The notes: generated from the letters alone by a model not told the origin. DNA of 64,000 bases from Thioalkalivibrio thiocyanodenitrificans ARhD 1 (GCF_000378965.1 NZ_KB900537.1:186001-250000), one strand, 5' to 3'. Positions 52,535 through 60,250 are shown, numbered from the stretch's first letter. Made by a program: numbers and translations.

Positions 52535-53497
52535 TTACCCCTCGTCGTCCCCCGTCGAGATCCTGGCGATCTCGCGCGAATACCAGCTGTAATGCCCGTC
52601 AGGGGAGCTCACTTGCACCTCAACCACCGAATAGCGCCGCTCCGGGATTTCCTCGCCGTATTCATTCAGATCGGCCTCTTCGACAACCCAGTCGATAGTG
52701 GGGTCGCTCAACACGCCCCCGGAGGCCTCCACCTCGTCGCGCAGCTGGCGCAACACCTCCAGCTCCTTGAGGGTCGGCTTGCGCCGGCGCTCTCCGCCCT
52801 TGGTGCCCCGGGAGAACCCGTCAGGGGCGTGCGCGTCCTGATACTCCTCACGCGCCACCGCCTGCCAATCGCCGACCTGCATGTCGAGCATCATCCGCAG
52901 TCTGTCGGAGCCATTGGCCTGCGCCCATTCGTGCAACTTCTGCTGCCCGGCCGCCCTTTCTTCGCGTTGACGTTGCGCCTCCCTGGCCATCTCATCGAAT
53001 TCGGCCTGAGCGCGAGACAAAGCCTCTCGCTCAACCCGATCACGCACGGCCTTGATACGAGGGTCTGCTCTTGCCTCTTTGTCCAGGGGCACGAACCGCG
53101 GCGACGGCGCTACCACGGCGCGCCTGTGTTCGCCTGAGCCGTTACTCTCAATCCAGTGCTTCTCGGGAGCCTCGAGCGCCTTGAGGATCTGCTCCTCACG
53201 CTTCTCAGCGTCGCGCTTGCGACGATGTTCCCGTACATGGCTCCGATACTTCAGCATCTCGATGACAGCCTGTGGGGAGGCCTCGGAAAGCACGGGTGGC
53301 TTGGGATCGTCCTGCCGCCGGCAGTTGTCGATAAGATCCGTCAAATCAACAACGCCTTCCTTTTCGGGGGCATCTTGAATCTCTGCCCGAAGGTCTGCGG
53401 GGATCTCGGAAAGCGCCACCTCCACGATCTGAAGGCCGTACGCCTCATTACAGGCCGCAATCGCCGCGGTGCGATCTACCTCGATATTGAACTTCAT
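52535..53497 (-). CDS. Hypothetical coiled-coil protein, 320 aa
   Basis: Start at ATG 53497 (MKFNIEVDRTAAIAACNEAYG) after CGAGGAG. The N-terminal 60 residues are a mixed domain; residues about 85-215 are long charged helices (REHRRKRDAEKREEQILKALE, ALSRAQAEFDEMAREAQRQRE); the C-terminal 60 residues are a beta domain with YSVVEVQVSSPDGHYSWY. Cytoplasmic. No family recognised. It is inside the Cas12m region but has its own promoters and terminator, so a role in the CRISPR system is not shown. Confidence 0.65.
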   Translation of the reverse strand: MKFNIEVDRTAAIAACNEAYGLQIVEVALSEIPADLRAEIQDAPEKEGVVDLTDLIDNCRRQDDPKPPVLSEASPQAVIEMLKYRSHVREHRRKRDAEKREEQILKALEAPEKHWIESNGSGEHRRAVVAPSPRFVPLDKEARADPRIKAVRDRVEREALSRAQAEFDEMAREAQRQREERAAGQQKLHEWAQANGSDRLRMMLDMQVGDWQAVAREEYQDAHAPDGFSRGTKGGERRRKPTLKELEVLRQLRDEVEASGGVLSDPTIDWVVEEADLNEYGEEIPERRYSVVEVQVSSPDGHYSWYSREIARISTGDDEG

Positions 53498-53678
53498 ACT
53501 GATCTCCTCGCCCATTGCCGGGGGCTACCGGTTGCCAAGTGACCGCTTGGCGCGGCAGTGGAATATCCACCAGAGAGCACACATGAGAGTGGCCCCGTAC
53601 TCCGGCAATTGCCCCTGCCGTCGGGGTGTCCTGGTTGCCTCCAGGCAGGTGGTAAAGCATGTTCAAACCGTAGCGCAA

Positions 53679-53684
53679 GTATAC
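53679..53684 (-). promoter_or_regulatory. Minus-strand -10 element
   Basis: GGTATACTTGCG on the minus strand (TATACT complement at 53679-53684), about 180 bp before the ATG at 53497. The intervening leader holds no convincing gene. Confidence 0.45.
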
Positions 53685-53726
53685 CCTGAAACCGCGTCCA
53701 AAATAAACGAGAAATCAACCCTAACT

Positions 53727-53758
53727 TCGATCAATTTGATCGATATCCGTGTATAGCC
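53727..53758. promoter_or_regulatory. Palindromic operator between divergent promoters
   Basis: A perfect 17-nt palindrome TCGATCAA-T-TTGATCGA lies at 53727-53743, next to a minus-strand GCTATACAC -10 (53749-53758) and upstream of a plus-strand CTATACG near 53771-53777. A dimeric repressor at this site could control both directions. Confidence 0.5.
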
Positions 53759-53821
53759 ACGAGAATTTCGCTATACGGAGTTCGCTATGAAACTCCTGAT
53801 AATTCAAGAAGGTCTTTAAGC

Positions 53822-54385
53822 ATGGGAATGTTCGAGTTCGACCGCCTCCGCTGCGAGGCGACTCTGCCTGACGAGGCTGCCAACTCGCTCGAGTTCCAAA
53901 CCAAGGATCTCGAGCGCAGACTCGACACCTACACCATCAGCAAAGAAGGGCGCCTCACAGGGCCTGCCGGCGATATCGCGTACCACGGCTACTTGAACTT
54001 CTATGCGGCAGATGTCTCCGGGCGGTGGTACGAGTACCGGGCAAAGTTCACAGACGGGCGCCTGGTGCATATAGAGAAAAGCTCGAGAGATTCCCGCGGA
54101 TATCCGGCCGCCATCGCAGAGGAGGCCCCGGATACCGAGAAGGTCTGCGCTCGCGCCGAGATCGTCAAGCACTATCACGGACACGAGGTCCGAGCGTTCA
54201 TTCCGGCCGGCCTGTGGGAGGAACATCCGTTCCCCTGGCGGTTCACGGTGCGCACCCCCACGGGCGAGCTTCATCGCTTTACTGGGATCCCGAATCAGTG
54301 TCAGAGCGCCCGCTCCGCCCTCGGAAGGGGCTGGTGGCGGGCCAAGTGGCTGGCTGACGGGAGCTTCGGCGATCGGTACCGATAG
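53822..54385 (+). CDS. Hypothetical protein, 187 aa
   Basis: ATG 53822 after AAGAAGG; promoter CTATACG near 53772. The product (MGMFEFDRLRCEATLPDEAANSLEF...) starts like phage-type MGMFD proteins and has beta-rich content with aromatic clusters (FYAADVSGRWYEYRAKFTDG). No signal peptide. Function unknown. Confidence 0.65.
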   Translation: MGMFEFDRLRCEATLPDEAANSLEFQTKDLERRLDTYTISKEGRLTGPAGDIAYHGYLNFYAADVSGRWYEYRAKFTDGRLVHIEKSSRDSRGYPAAIAEEAPDTEKVCARAEIVKHYHGHEVRAFIPAGLWEEHPFPWRFTVRTPTGELHRFTGIPNQCQSARSALGRGWWRAKWLADGSFGDRYR

Positions 54386-54486
54386 CGGCTCGATCTGAGC
54401 CGCCCCCTCCCTGATAAGAGGGGTAGGGCAGCGAGAATCAGTACGCACACCGATACCTCCGCGCATTCGGGTGCGCGAGAGAAGAG

Positions 54487-55194
54487 CTATGTCTTCTTGA
54501 ATTGTCTCGATGGTCGGCGGGAGGTACGCACGGCGGGCCTGAGTGGTCCGGTGGGCGCCTTCTCAGGCCTGTTTCCGCCTTTATACGATTCAACCTGGGT
54601 CTGATGCTTCTCCCGCGCCTCTTGATCGGCTCGATGGGCTTGCTTCAAAGCAGCAGCGAAAGCATCGACCTCTGATTGGCTCAGCCGCGAGCTCCTCTGG
54701 CGAAGGATGTACTGCGGAACCCTACCGAGCGACAGCACGCCAGGTATCGGTGTTATGAGCTTACCGAACCCGGAGAGTGCGACCACGTTGAAGAGTTTTG
54801 CAGGCGCAACCCCCAGCACCTCCTGAACGGCTTTCAGGTGGGTCGCATTTTGCTTGAGGGGGCTGTAGAAATAGCGCTTTGAGTGCCGGTAAGCAAGCGC
54901 TTGCATCCATCTCTTATCCTCTTTCGACCCGAAAATTTGACCGTTGAGGTTCTTCACCTCGATGACGAAGATCCCCCTTCGGCAGGCAACGATCAGGTCG
55001 ATCTGGGAGAGCCTCCCGTTAGGACGCTCAAGTAGCACATCGCGAAAGATGCGCGCGTCCTGCCCTTTGAGCTCCTTCTCCAGAAGCTTGTGCAGAACGT
55101 ACTCGGCAAGCCAGCCCTTGCCGTGCGAGTTGTTTGTCTTGAGATAGAAAAGGCCCAGGACACTTGCCAGTGTCGCCTTGATCCAGAACCACAT
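54487..55194 (-). CDS. NERD-domain nuclease-like protein with N-terminal membrane segment, 235 aa
   Basis: Start at ATG 55194 after AAAGGAGG. One transmembrane helix (about residues 4-18, WIKATLASVLGLFYL) precedes a NERD domain with the nuclease pattern SQIDLIVACRRGIFVIEVKNLNG (D..ExK). The C-terminus is a basic disordered tail (RPAVRTSRRPSRQFKKT). The protein would face the cytoplasm at the inner membrane. Second NERD gene in the Cas12m region, but of a different architecture from the one at 50.5 kb. A CTATACA near 55217 is the likely promoter. Confidence 0.75.
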   Translation of the reverse strand: MWFWIKATLASVLGLFYLKTNNSHGKGWLAEYVLHKLLEKELKGQDARIFRDVLLERPNGRLSQIDLIVACRRGIFVIEVKNLNGQIFGSKEDKRWMQALAYRHSKRYFYSPLKQNATHLKAVQEVLGVAPAKLFNVVALSGFGKLITPIPGVLSLGRVPQYILRQRSSRLSQSEVDAFAAALKQAHRADQEAREKHQTQVESYKGGNRPEKAPTGPLRPAVRTSRRPSRQFKKT

Positions 55195-55324
55195 GCGAGA
55201 TCCTCCTTTTAGGCCATGTATAGGCAAAAGGAGGAGCGGGTTGTGCGTTTTGACTGGGATCGAGCTTCTAAGACTGTCTATACTTGCCGTGCCCGCTGAA
55301 GGCTACGACATCCGCACGGTGCAG

Positions 55325-55428
55325 GTCTCCACTACAAAGCCGCGGAGCAGGCATCGTTGTTGGGAAGCGTTTCGGTGCCAAGTTTATCTATCTTGTCTCT
55401 ACTACCAAGCCGCAGAGCAGGCATTGTC
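55325..55428 (+). CRISPR. Cas12m-type array B, first segment (two repeats)
   Basis: Repeats at 55325-55358 and 55395-55428 enclose a 36-nt spacer. The first is imperfect (GTCTCCACTACAAAGCCGCGG... CATCGTT), the second nearly canonical. Upstream, a TATACT -10 (about 55279-55284) and about 40 nt of leader precede the first repeat. The block at about 55291-55320 recurs before the repeat at 56375. Confidence 0.8.
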
Positions 55429-55433
55429 GTTCC

Positions 55434-56165
55434 CTAAAGGGATTTCAGAAACCGCCGCACCTCGGCCACGTGGCGCCGGCTGACCTCCAGGCGCTCCCTG
55501 GTGTCCTTGAGCACCACCTCGAAACATCCCTGCAAGTTCCTCTCCATTCCGGCGAAGCTGTTGCGCGCCACCAGGGCGTTGCGGTGAATGCGCAGGAAGG
55601 CCTCACCGAACTCGTCTTCCAGGGACTTGAGCGCCCCCTCGATCAGCACCTCTCCACCGGCATGGCGCACCGTGACGTACTTCTTGTGCGCCTGGAAATA
55701 GTAGATCTGGCTGACGGGAATCAACTCCAGGTTGCCGCGCACGCGGGCACAGATATGGCTCCGGCTGGAGTCCCCGCCGAGGCCCTCCATGGCGCCCAGC
55801 TGCGCCCGGTTGGGCCGTCTGGCGGCCCCCAGGGCACTCTTGAGACGCTCGCTGCGCACCGGCTTGAGCAGGTAATCCACCGCATGCGACTCGAAGGCCT
55901 CGAGGGCGTGCTCCTCGTAGGCCGTCACGAAGATGATCGCCGGGGGCGTGTCCATTCCGGATATGTGCCTGGCCGCCTCCAGCCCGTCCATGCCGGGCAT
56001 GCGAATGTCCATCAGCACGATGTCGGGTTGCGTCTCCTCCGCCATGCGCACGGCCTGGATGCCGTTCGAGGCACTGCCGCAGGCCTCGTACCCGGAAAAG
56101 GATTGCATCAGGGCCGCCAGCCGCTCCCTGGCCGGCGCCTCGTCGTCTACCACCAGCACTTTCAT
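55434..56165 (-). CDS. AlgR-like LytTR response regulator inserted between two Cas12m repeats
   Basis: 243 aa from ATG 56165 (MKVLVVDDEAPARERLAALM). The receiver domain (1-120) has the acidic pair at the start, the phospho-acceptor Asp in VLMDIRMPGMDG, and the conserved Thr and Lys (VTAYEE, LLKPV). The LytTR domain (about 145-240) has IYYFQAHKKYVTVRH and LRIHRNALVARNSF; the gene looks complete. In Pseudomonas AlgR controls alginate and the fimU-pilV-pilW-pilX-pilY1 operon, which this window also carries. The ORF ends 5 bp from the repeat at 55395-55428 and starts 19 bp from the one at 56185-56218, so the whole gene occupies one inter-repeat interval. No cognate kinase gene is present. Confidence 0.9.
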   Translation of the reverse strand: MKVLVVDDEAPARERLAALMQSFSGYEACGSASNGIQAVRMAEETQPDIVLMDIRMPGMDGLEAARHISGMDTPPAIIFVTAYEEHALEAFESHAVDYLLKPVRSERLKSALGAARRPNRAQLGAMEGLGGDSSRSHICARVRGNLELIPVSQIYYFQAHKKYVTVRHAGGEVLIEGALKSLEDEFGEAFLRIHRNALVARNSFAGMERNLQGCFEVVLKDTRERLEVSRRHVAEVRRFLKSL

Positions 56166-56184
56166 CGGGCTTATACCTAAGGAT

Positions 56185-56290
56185 ATCTCCACTACGAGGC
56201 CGCAGAGCGGGCATTGTCACGTTTCGGATGGACTACGAGCGGGCGCTGGTCATCACGTCTCTACCACAAAGCCGCAGAGCTGGCGTTGCC
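56185..56290 (+). CRISPR. Cas12m-type array B, second segment (two repeats)
   Basis: Repeats at 56185-56218 (starting ATCTCCACTACGAGG) and 56257-56290 (degenerate end, GCTGGCGTTGCC) with a 38-nt spacer. A degenerate last repeat fits a trailer end in plus orientation. Between this and the next repeat are 84 nt: about 50 nt of unique sequence plus a copy of the leader block. Confidence 0.8.
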
Positions 56291-56374
56291 ATGAAAGAAA
56301 AAAGCGTAATGATTTCTTTCGAATCTCGCTCCTCCTGTAAGCCGGCTGAAGGCTACGACATCCGCACGGTCCGG

Positions 56375-56408
56375 GTCTCTACTACCAAGCCGCAGAGCAG
56401 GCATTATC
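56375..56408 (+). CRISPR. Cas12m-type array B, third segment (single repeat)
   Basis: A full repeat ending GCAGGCATTATC, preceded by GCTGAAGGCTACGACATCCG and a few further bases, the same block found before 55325. It lies 17 bp from the cas12m stop (56426). Confidence 0.75.
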
Positions 56409-56425
56409 AAAGAAAACCTCAATAC

Positions 56426-58225
56426 TCACGCGCGGGCGGAGGCTCTCGAGCCTGTTTTCGAGCGCTCTCGAAAGTTCGGCTGAGTGAGATCATAACGCCT
56501 TGATTTTGCTTTTGCCAACGTAGTCGCCGCCGGAGCACTCGCACCCATCGCGCTATCGAGGATATTGCCGGCCGCATTGAGATCCTGATCCCAAACGGCC
56601 CCGCAGTGCTCGCACGTCCAGATCAGCGAAGCTCTGTCTTTTTGCCCTGTGGCGGCGCCGCATGCCCGACAGGTCGTCGTGGTTTTCCCTGAAACATGCA
56701 CAAGCTGCGCCCCGTGCTTGTTCGCCTGGTGCTCGATCTCATGACGTAGCGCGTGCACCGCAGCGCGTTGACGTTGGGCCCGTGCGGTGGCATGGAGCTC
56801 CGGATCACTTGCGTCCTTGCGCTTTTTCGTCTTCGCGATCTTGCTCAGATCCATATCCTCGATACCGATCACGGCGTAGCGCCCCGCCAGATCCGCGGCC
56901 AGCAGCCGATACACCTCTCGGCGGCTGCGCAGCAGCTTCGCACGAAGATTATCTCGCCACGTCTTTAGGTGCCGGTATCGCTCGTACCAGTGCCGGATCT
57001 CTGCTGGCACCTCCCAGTTCAGGGCGCGAACCGCATCGTGCAGCTCCTTGTCTCGAAGCCACTTGGATCCTTTCCCCGGCGACCAATTGGCCGCAGGCTG
57101 GGTCAACTTCTCAGGAAGTTCGTCGCGGTGTGCGTGGACCCATGCCGCCACCTCCATGGCATTCTCATCCAGGTGCGAGCTCAGGCGCTCCACCTGGTCC
57201 ATACCACGCATCCAGTCTGCGGGCAGGGTGTAGGTGTAAAGACGGCTTTTTGAGTCCGCCACGGTGGCCACGCGCAGGGCCCCGTCCTTCTGGAGGCGCC
57301 ACCCCAGGTCGATGCCGCACGCTTCTACACCAGGGTGCTCTCGCTCCTGTTTCGGGCTTGAGACAGTCAGGCACAGCTGGCCGCGCCAGCGCTCGCCTTC
57401 GCGCTTCCAGACAAGCTGTGCGGCCTTGATCCTCGCGCCCGGGGGCACCGGGCGGTGCAGCACCACCGGGAACTCGATCATGTGGCCGGCTGCGTCCACG
57501 CGCATGCGCGCTGTAACGCGCGCCTCACGCCGGCGCCTGTTGGCTGGGAGGAATTCAACGCCGGGCGGCGGGCGGTCTATCTGCAACTGAGATACATTGC
57601 CGGAAAACAGCTCCTCGGGGGATGCGCCAAGCCCTGATTTGGTGCGCTGAATCTGGACGGCGAGTATGCCGTCGTCTCTGGCCGGATCCGAGGGTCGCAC
57701 GCGGCGCCCCTTCTTGAGGGTTTGCTGGCGGGCTCGCTGGAACGAGTCCAGCACCCGGTTGTAATTCCCCCAGTACAGGCCACACCCCTGGCGCAGACGC
57801 TTGGCCTCCTCTTTCATCCTTGCCTGATGCTCCGAGACAGCCTCCTTGTTTGCCTTGCGCCATTCGCCCGCAAGCCGCCAGACCTCCTTTCGAGCAGCGT
57901 TTTTCTCTGTGATGCGCTCTTTGACCTCGCCGTCCACTGAGGTTGTCCTGCTGCGGGTCTTGGCGCGTTCGGCGTTGCGCCGTTCGATAGCCTCGCGCAC
58001 CGCCTGAGAGGCGTCTATCAGCGCCTGCACGGCCGCCGCGTACTGCGGCGAGTCCGCCTTCATACGATCATCGAGCTCGCGCTCCGCCGCCAGGGTGGCT
58101 TCCACCAGGGCGTCCCAGAAGGCCCGCTGCTTTCGAAGCTCCTCCTGGAGATGAGGATCATCGAGCGGGATTCTGGCTCCGTAGGCGTATACCAGTGCTT
58201 CTGTGTCTTCCTGCTGACGCTTCAT
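56426..58225 (-). CDS. cas12m: Cas12m (type V-M, formerly V-U1) effector with a D-E-D RuvC site
   Basis: 599 aa, close to characterised Cas12m proteins (about 590-600). Recognised from the N-terminal VYAYGARIPL block, a charged helical REC-like region (about 50-145), then CGLYWGNYNRVLDSFQRARQQ and DDGILAVQIQRTKSG, which match Cas12m wedge sequences. RuvC-I is CGIDLGWRL (Asp306), RuvC-II is AVIGIEDMDL (Glu456) and RuvC-III is VWDQDLNAAGNI (Asp548); the zinc ribbon is Cys519, 522, 538 and 541. Characterised Cas12m enzymes bind DNA and block transcription without cutting, and in the best known one acidic residues are lost (HLGWR at RuvC-I). Here all three acidic positions are present. No cas1/cas2 of its own. 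Convergent with array B. TnpB is an alternative but is usually about 400 aa and has no CRISPR repeats. Confidence 0.85.
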   Translation of the reverse strand: MKRQQEDTEALVYAYGARIPLDDPHLQEELRKQRAFWDALVEATLAAERELDDRMKADSPQYAAAVQALIDASQAVREAIERRNAERAKTRSRTTSVDGEVKERITEKNAARKEVWRLAGEWRKANKEAVSEHQARMKEEAKRLRQGCGLYWGNYNRVLDSFQRARQQTLKKGRRVRPSDPARDDGILAVQIQRTKSGLGASPEELFSGNVSQLQIDRPPPGVEFLPANRRRREARVTARMRVDAAGHMIEFPVVLHRPVPPGARIKAAQLVWKREGERWRGQLCLTVSSPKQEREHPGVEACGIDLGWRLQKDGALRVATVADSKSRLYTYTLPADWMRGMDQVERLSSHLDENAMEVAAWVHAHRDELPEKLTQPAANWSPGKGSKWLRDKELHDAVRALNWEVPAEIRHWYERYRHLKTWRDNLRAKLLRSRREVYRLLAADLAGRYAVIGIEDMDLSKIAKTKKRKDASDPELHATARAQRQRAAVHALRHEIEHQANKHGAQLVHVSGKTTTTCRACGAATGQKDRASLIWTCEHCGAVWDQDLNAAGNILDSAMGASAPAATTLAKAKSRRYDLTQPNFRERSKTGSRASARA

Positions 58226-58374
58226 GGAGTGGTCGCTTTGTAGGGTTTGTGGGGCCTGCGCCGCACCAACGGAATATTATCCTCGTCGTTGACGCCGAAT
58301 TCCAGCAGCCTTTGCCTGAAGCTCTGCTGGCAATGCTAAAACAGTTGCACCTTTCTATTCTTCGAAACCTCGTC

Positions 58375-58445
58375 TGGAGATAAGGGCTCTTGAGCGGGAT
58401 TCTGGCTCCGTAGGCGTATACGGATGCCTCTGCGGGCTCATGCCG
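58375..58445 (-). pseudogene. 5' remnant of a second cas12m gene
   Basis: The minus strand reads EPAEASVYAYGARIPLKSPYLQ, against EDTEALVYAYGARIPLDDPHLQ in the intact gene, with a long stretch of identical DNA (about 58392-58420 against 58165-58193). Similarity ends after the LQ codons and the frame is not maintained. Between this and the intact start is about 150 bp with no supported gene; a TAATAT element near 58269 may serve cas12m. Confidence 0.7.
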
Positions 58446-58492
58446 ATACCTATACCAAGGGAGGCCTGAGCAATCAAACAAGGGAGTATGCG

Positions 58493-59047
58493 ATGAAGAT
58501 CGAGTATTTGAAGTTTTCCAACGGCAAAGTCTGGCGCGAGACGCACGACCATCAGATCCAGGGCACGGTGTATGTCGACTACGTCTCAGGCGTGTCTCCG
58601 GTCACGGTCTCCATGGCGGCGACAGGATTGAATCGGGCGCTCTACGGTCTTGATTACCGGATCCTCGGCCATGGGCTGGTGAAGTTCTCCTTCAACGCGG
58701 ACGCGCTGAAGGAGGGCGAGCTCAAGGCGCTCGAGACGCTCAGCCTGGGTGATCCGGCGCTCGCAGATGCGCTTGGCGACCAGTATCACCTCAATGACGC
58801 CGAGCTCCAGCACGCGATTGACGCAGAACGCGCCTACGGCGAGGCAAAACCCGATCCGGCCGGCGAATTTGATGTGCTGATCGCCCGCAATGGCCGCGAG
58901 ATCCGCTGCCCCGGTTATCCTCAGGAGTGCGACTACGTGCGCGTCGTGATCGATGACTGGGAGCTCGCCTACTGGCATCACCAGGAGTGGGGGGAGGCCC
59001 CCAAGGAAGTCATGGGTGCCTTGCTGGGTGCCCTGGGAGGAAATTAA
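58493..59047 (+). CDS. Hypothetical protein, 184 aa
   Basis: ATG 58493 after AAGGGAG; the -10 CTATACC is at about 58450-58456. The product MKIEYLKFSNGKVWRETHDHQIQG... is a mixed alpha/beta soluble protein with a beta C-terminal part (ECDYVRVVIDDWELAYWHHQEW). No family recognised. Confidence 0.65.
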   Translation: MKIEYLKFSNGKVWRETHDHQIQGTVYVDYVSGVSPVTVSMAATGLNRALYGLDYRILGHGLVKFSFNADALKEGELKALETLSLGDPALADALGDQYHLNDAELQHAIDAERAYGEAKPDPAGEFDVLIARNGREIRCPGYPQECDYVRVVIDDWELAYWHHQEWGEAPKEVMGALLGALGGN

Positions 59048-59070
59048 GAACAGGGTTCCTTTTTTCTCCG

Positions 59071-59104
59071 CCCGCATCAGTCCACCTGATGCGGGTTTTC
59101 CTTT
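59071..59104 (+). terminator. Intrinsic terminator
   Basis: CCCGCATCAG / CTGATGCGGG stem with a 5-nt loop and TTTTCCTTTTC tail. Confidence 0.85.
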
Positions 59105-59187
59105 TCTCATGGCCGGTACGGAGGGCTTCCCGCGCCGACCAGGTGAAGGTACGATCAGAGCAGGTCCTGGGAGAAAGGAGAGCTGAA

Positions 59188-59565
59188 ATGGGAACGCTAT
59201 TCGATCCGCAGTATCCGCCGAAGAACCGGGTCGCCACGGTACGCTCGCCTTTGGATCTGGAGATCGAGGACGCGCAGCGAAAACACAGCTTCGACCCCAA
59301 CGGGCTCGTGCTTGCCGTATTTCAGAACCAGCTCGAGCTGGGTCCTGCCGTGCAAGCTTCCGACCTCTCCGGCGCACCCGGGTATCTCTACCGCGCAGAA
59401 GATGTCGAGATCGCCCTGACGATCGAAGAGATTCGACGACTCGTCCTGCGCGCCCTGACGCCGGAGGAGTACTTCAAATTGCGGACCCGCTACGGCGTCT
59501 TCTTCGAGATCCATGACGATTTCTACGACTCGCTGAGCGGCGCGGCGTGCCAGCCAAAGGCCTGA
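59188..59565 (+). CDS. Hypothetical protein, 125 aa
   Basis: ATG 59188 after GAAAGGAGAG. Product MGTLFDPQYPPKNRVATVRSPLDLEIEDAQ...; the C-terminal half (TIEEIRRLVLRALTPEEYFKLRTRYGVFFEI) is helical. No family recognised. Confidence 0.6.
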   Translation: MGTLFDPQYPPKNRVATVRSPLDLEIEDAQRKHSFDPNGLVLAVFQNQLELGPAVQASDLSGAPGYLYRAEDVEIALTIEEIRRLVLRALTPEEYFKLRTRYGVFFEIHDDFYDSLSGAACQPKA

Positions 59566-59793
59566 ACCCTCGGGCCTTGCCCCCGCAGCGGCTCTGACAC
59601 CAGGCCCAGGCCCTCATACCGAGCTCAACCCCTTGGCGCGCAACAGCCCCGCAGGCGTGCCGCGCCCTCCTGTTCGCTATACACCAGCACTTCATGGCCC
59701 CCTGCGCAGGTCTTCTTAAGGCCTTCGCAAGGGCGTGCCAGCGACGCATCGTGCATCGAAACCAACTCACTCAACTCAGAGGAGGCCCTGGAA

Positions 59794-60243
59794 ATGCCTA
59801 TTTCTCATGAAAACCCGCTATTTCTGCTTGGACGCTTGCAGGAAGATTTCACCAGCGTTGCCGACAGGGGGCGCGCGCTGATCCGTGCAGGCGCCGAGGA
59901 GTGCGTGGCCGCAAGCTGGAAGCCGGCCGCGGATATCTACGAGCAGTCGCATCAGTTCGTGGTCCGGCTCGACCTCCCCGGAGTGAGCGCAAAGAAGACT
60001 GAGATCACGCTGGAAGGCGGCATCCTTCGAATCAGTGCCGAGCGAGAGATCGCGCCGGCGCCGGGCGAGGCCGGCGAGTACACCCGAAATGAGCGCCCGC
60101 ACGGTCGATTCCACCGTCAATTCCGCATGCCTCAGAGCGCAGACCCGGAGTCGGTCACGGCCCGTCTTGAGGACGGCGTCCTGGAGGTGATCATCGCAAA
60201 GCGCGAAAAAGAAAAATCCAGGCGTATCGAGATCTCGAACTGA
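59794..60243 (+). CDS. Small heat-shock protein Hsp20
   Basis: 149 aa. Alpha-crystallin domain (about 45-140) begins WKPAADIYEQSHQFVVRLDLPGVSAKK and has the GVLEVIIAK strand; the C-terminal IxI motif is RRIEISN. It holds unfolding proteins in an ATP-independent way. The promoter is probably CTATACA near 59675, which gives a leader of about 110 nt before GAGGAGG. The 59566-59793 interval holds no other gene. Hsp20 leaders often act as RNA thermometers; I have not shown a stem that hides this GAGGAGG. Confidence 0.92.
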   Translation: MPISHENPLFLLGRLQEDFTSVADRGRALIRAGAEECVAASWKPAADIYEQSHQFVVRLDLPGVSAKKTEITLEGGILRISAEREIAPAPGEAGEYTRNERPHGRFHRQFRMPQSADPESVTARLEDGVLEVIIAKREKEKSRRIEISN

Positions 60244-60250
60244 GCGCCTC

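Noticed and set aside
53448-53678. Leader-peptide-like frame upstream of the 320-aa gene
   Set aside because: No ribosome binding site, odd composition and overlap with the real start region.
51740-56408. Direct match between a Cas12m-type spacer and the pil, algR or other genes of this window
   Set aside because: I compared the spacers by eye with the main genes and saw no convincing match. A proper search was not possible here, so this is not excluded.
56426-58225. Calling the 599-aa protein a TnpB
   Set aside because: It is about 200 aa longer, has Cas12m-specific N-terminal and wedge motifs, lacks a partner TnpA and IS ends, and is next to CRISPR repeats of 34 nt. The real TnpB is at 4110-5357.
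59676-59793. RNA thermometer in the hsp20 leader
   Set aside because: The leader is long enough and has GC-rich segments, but I could not find a convincing stem that hides the GAGGAGG site.
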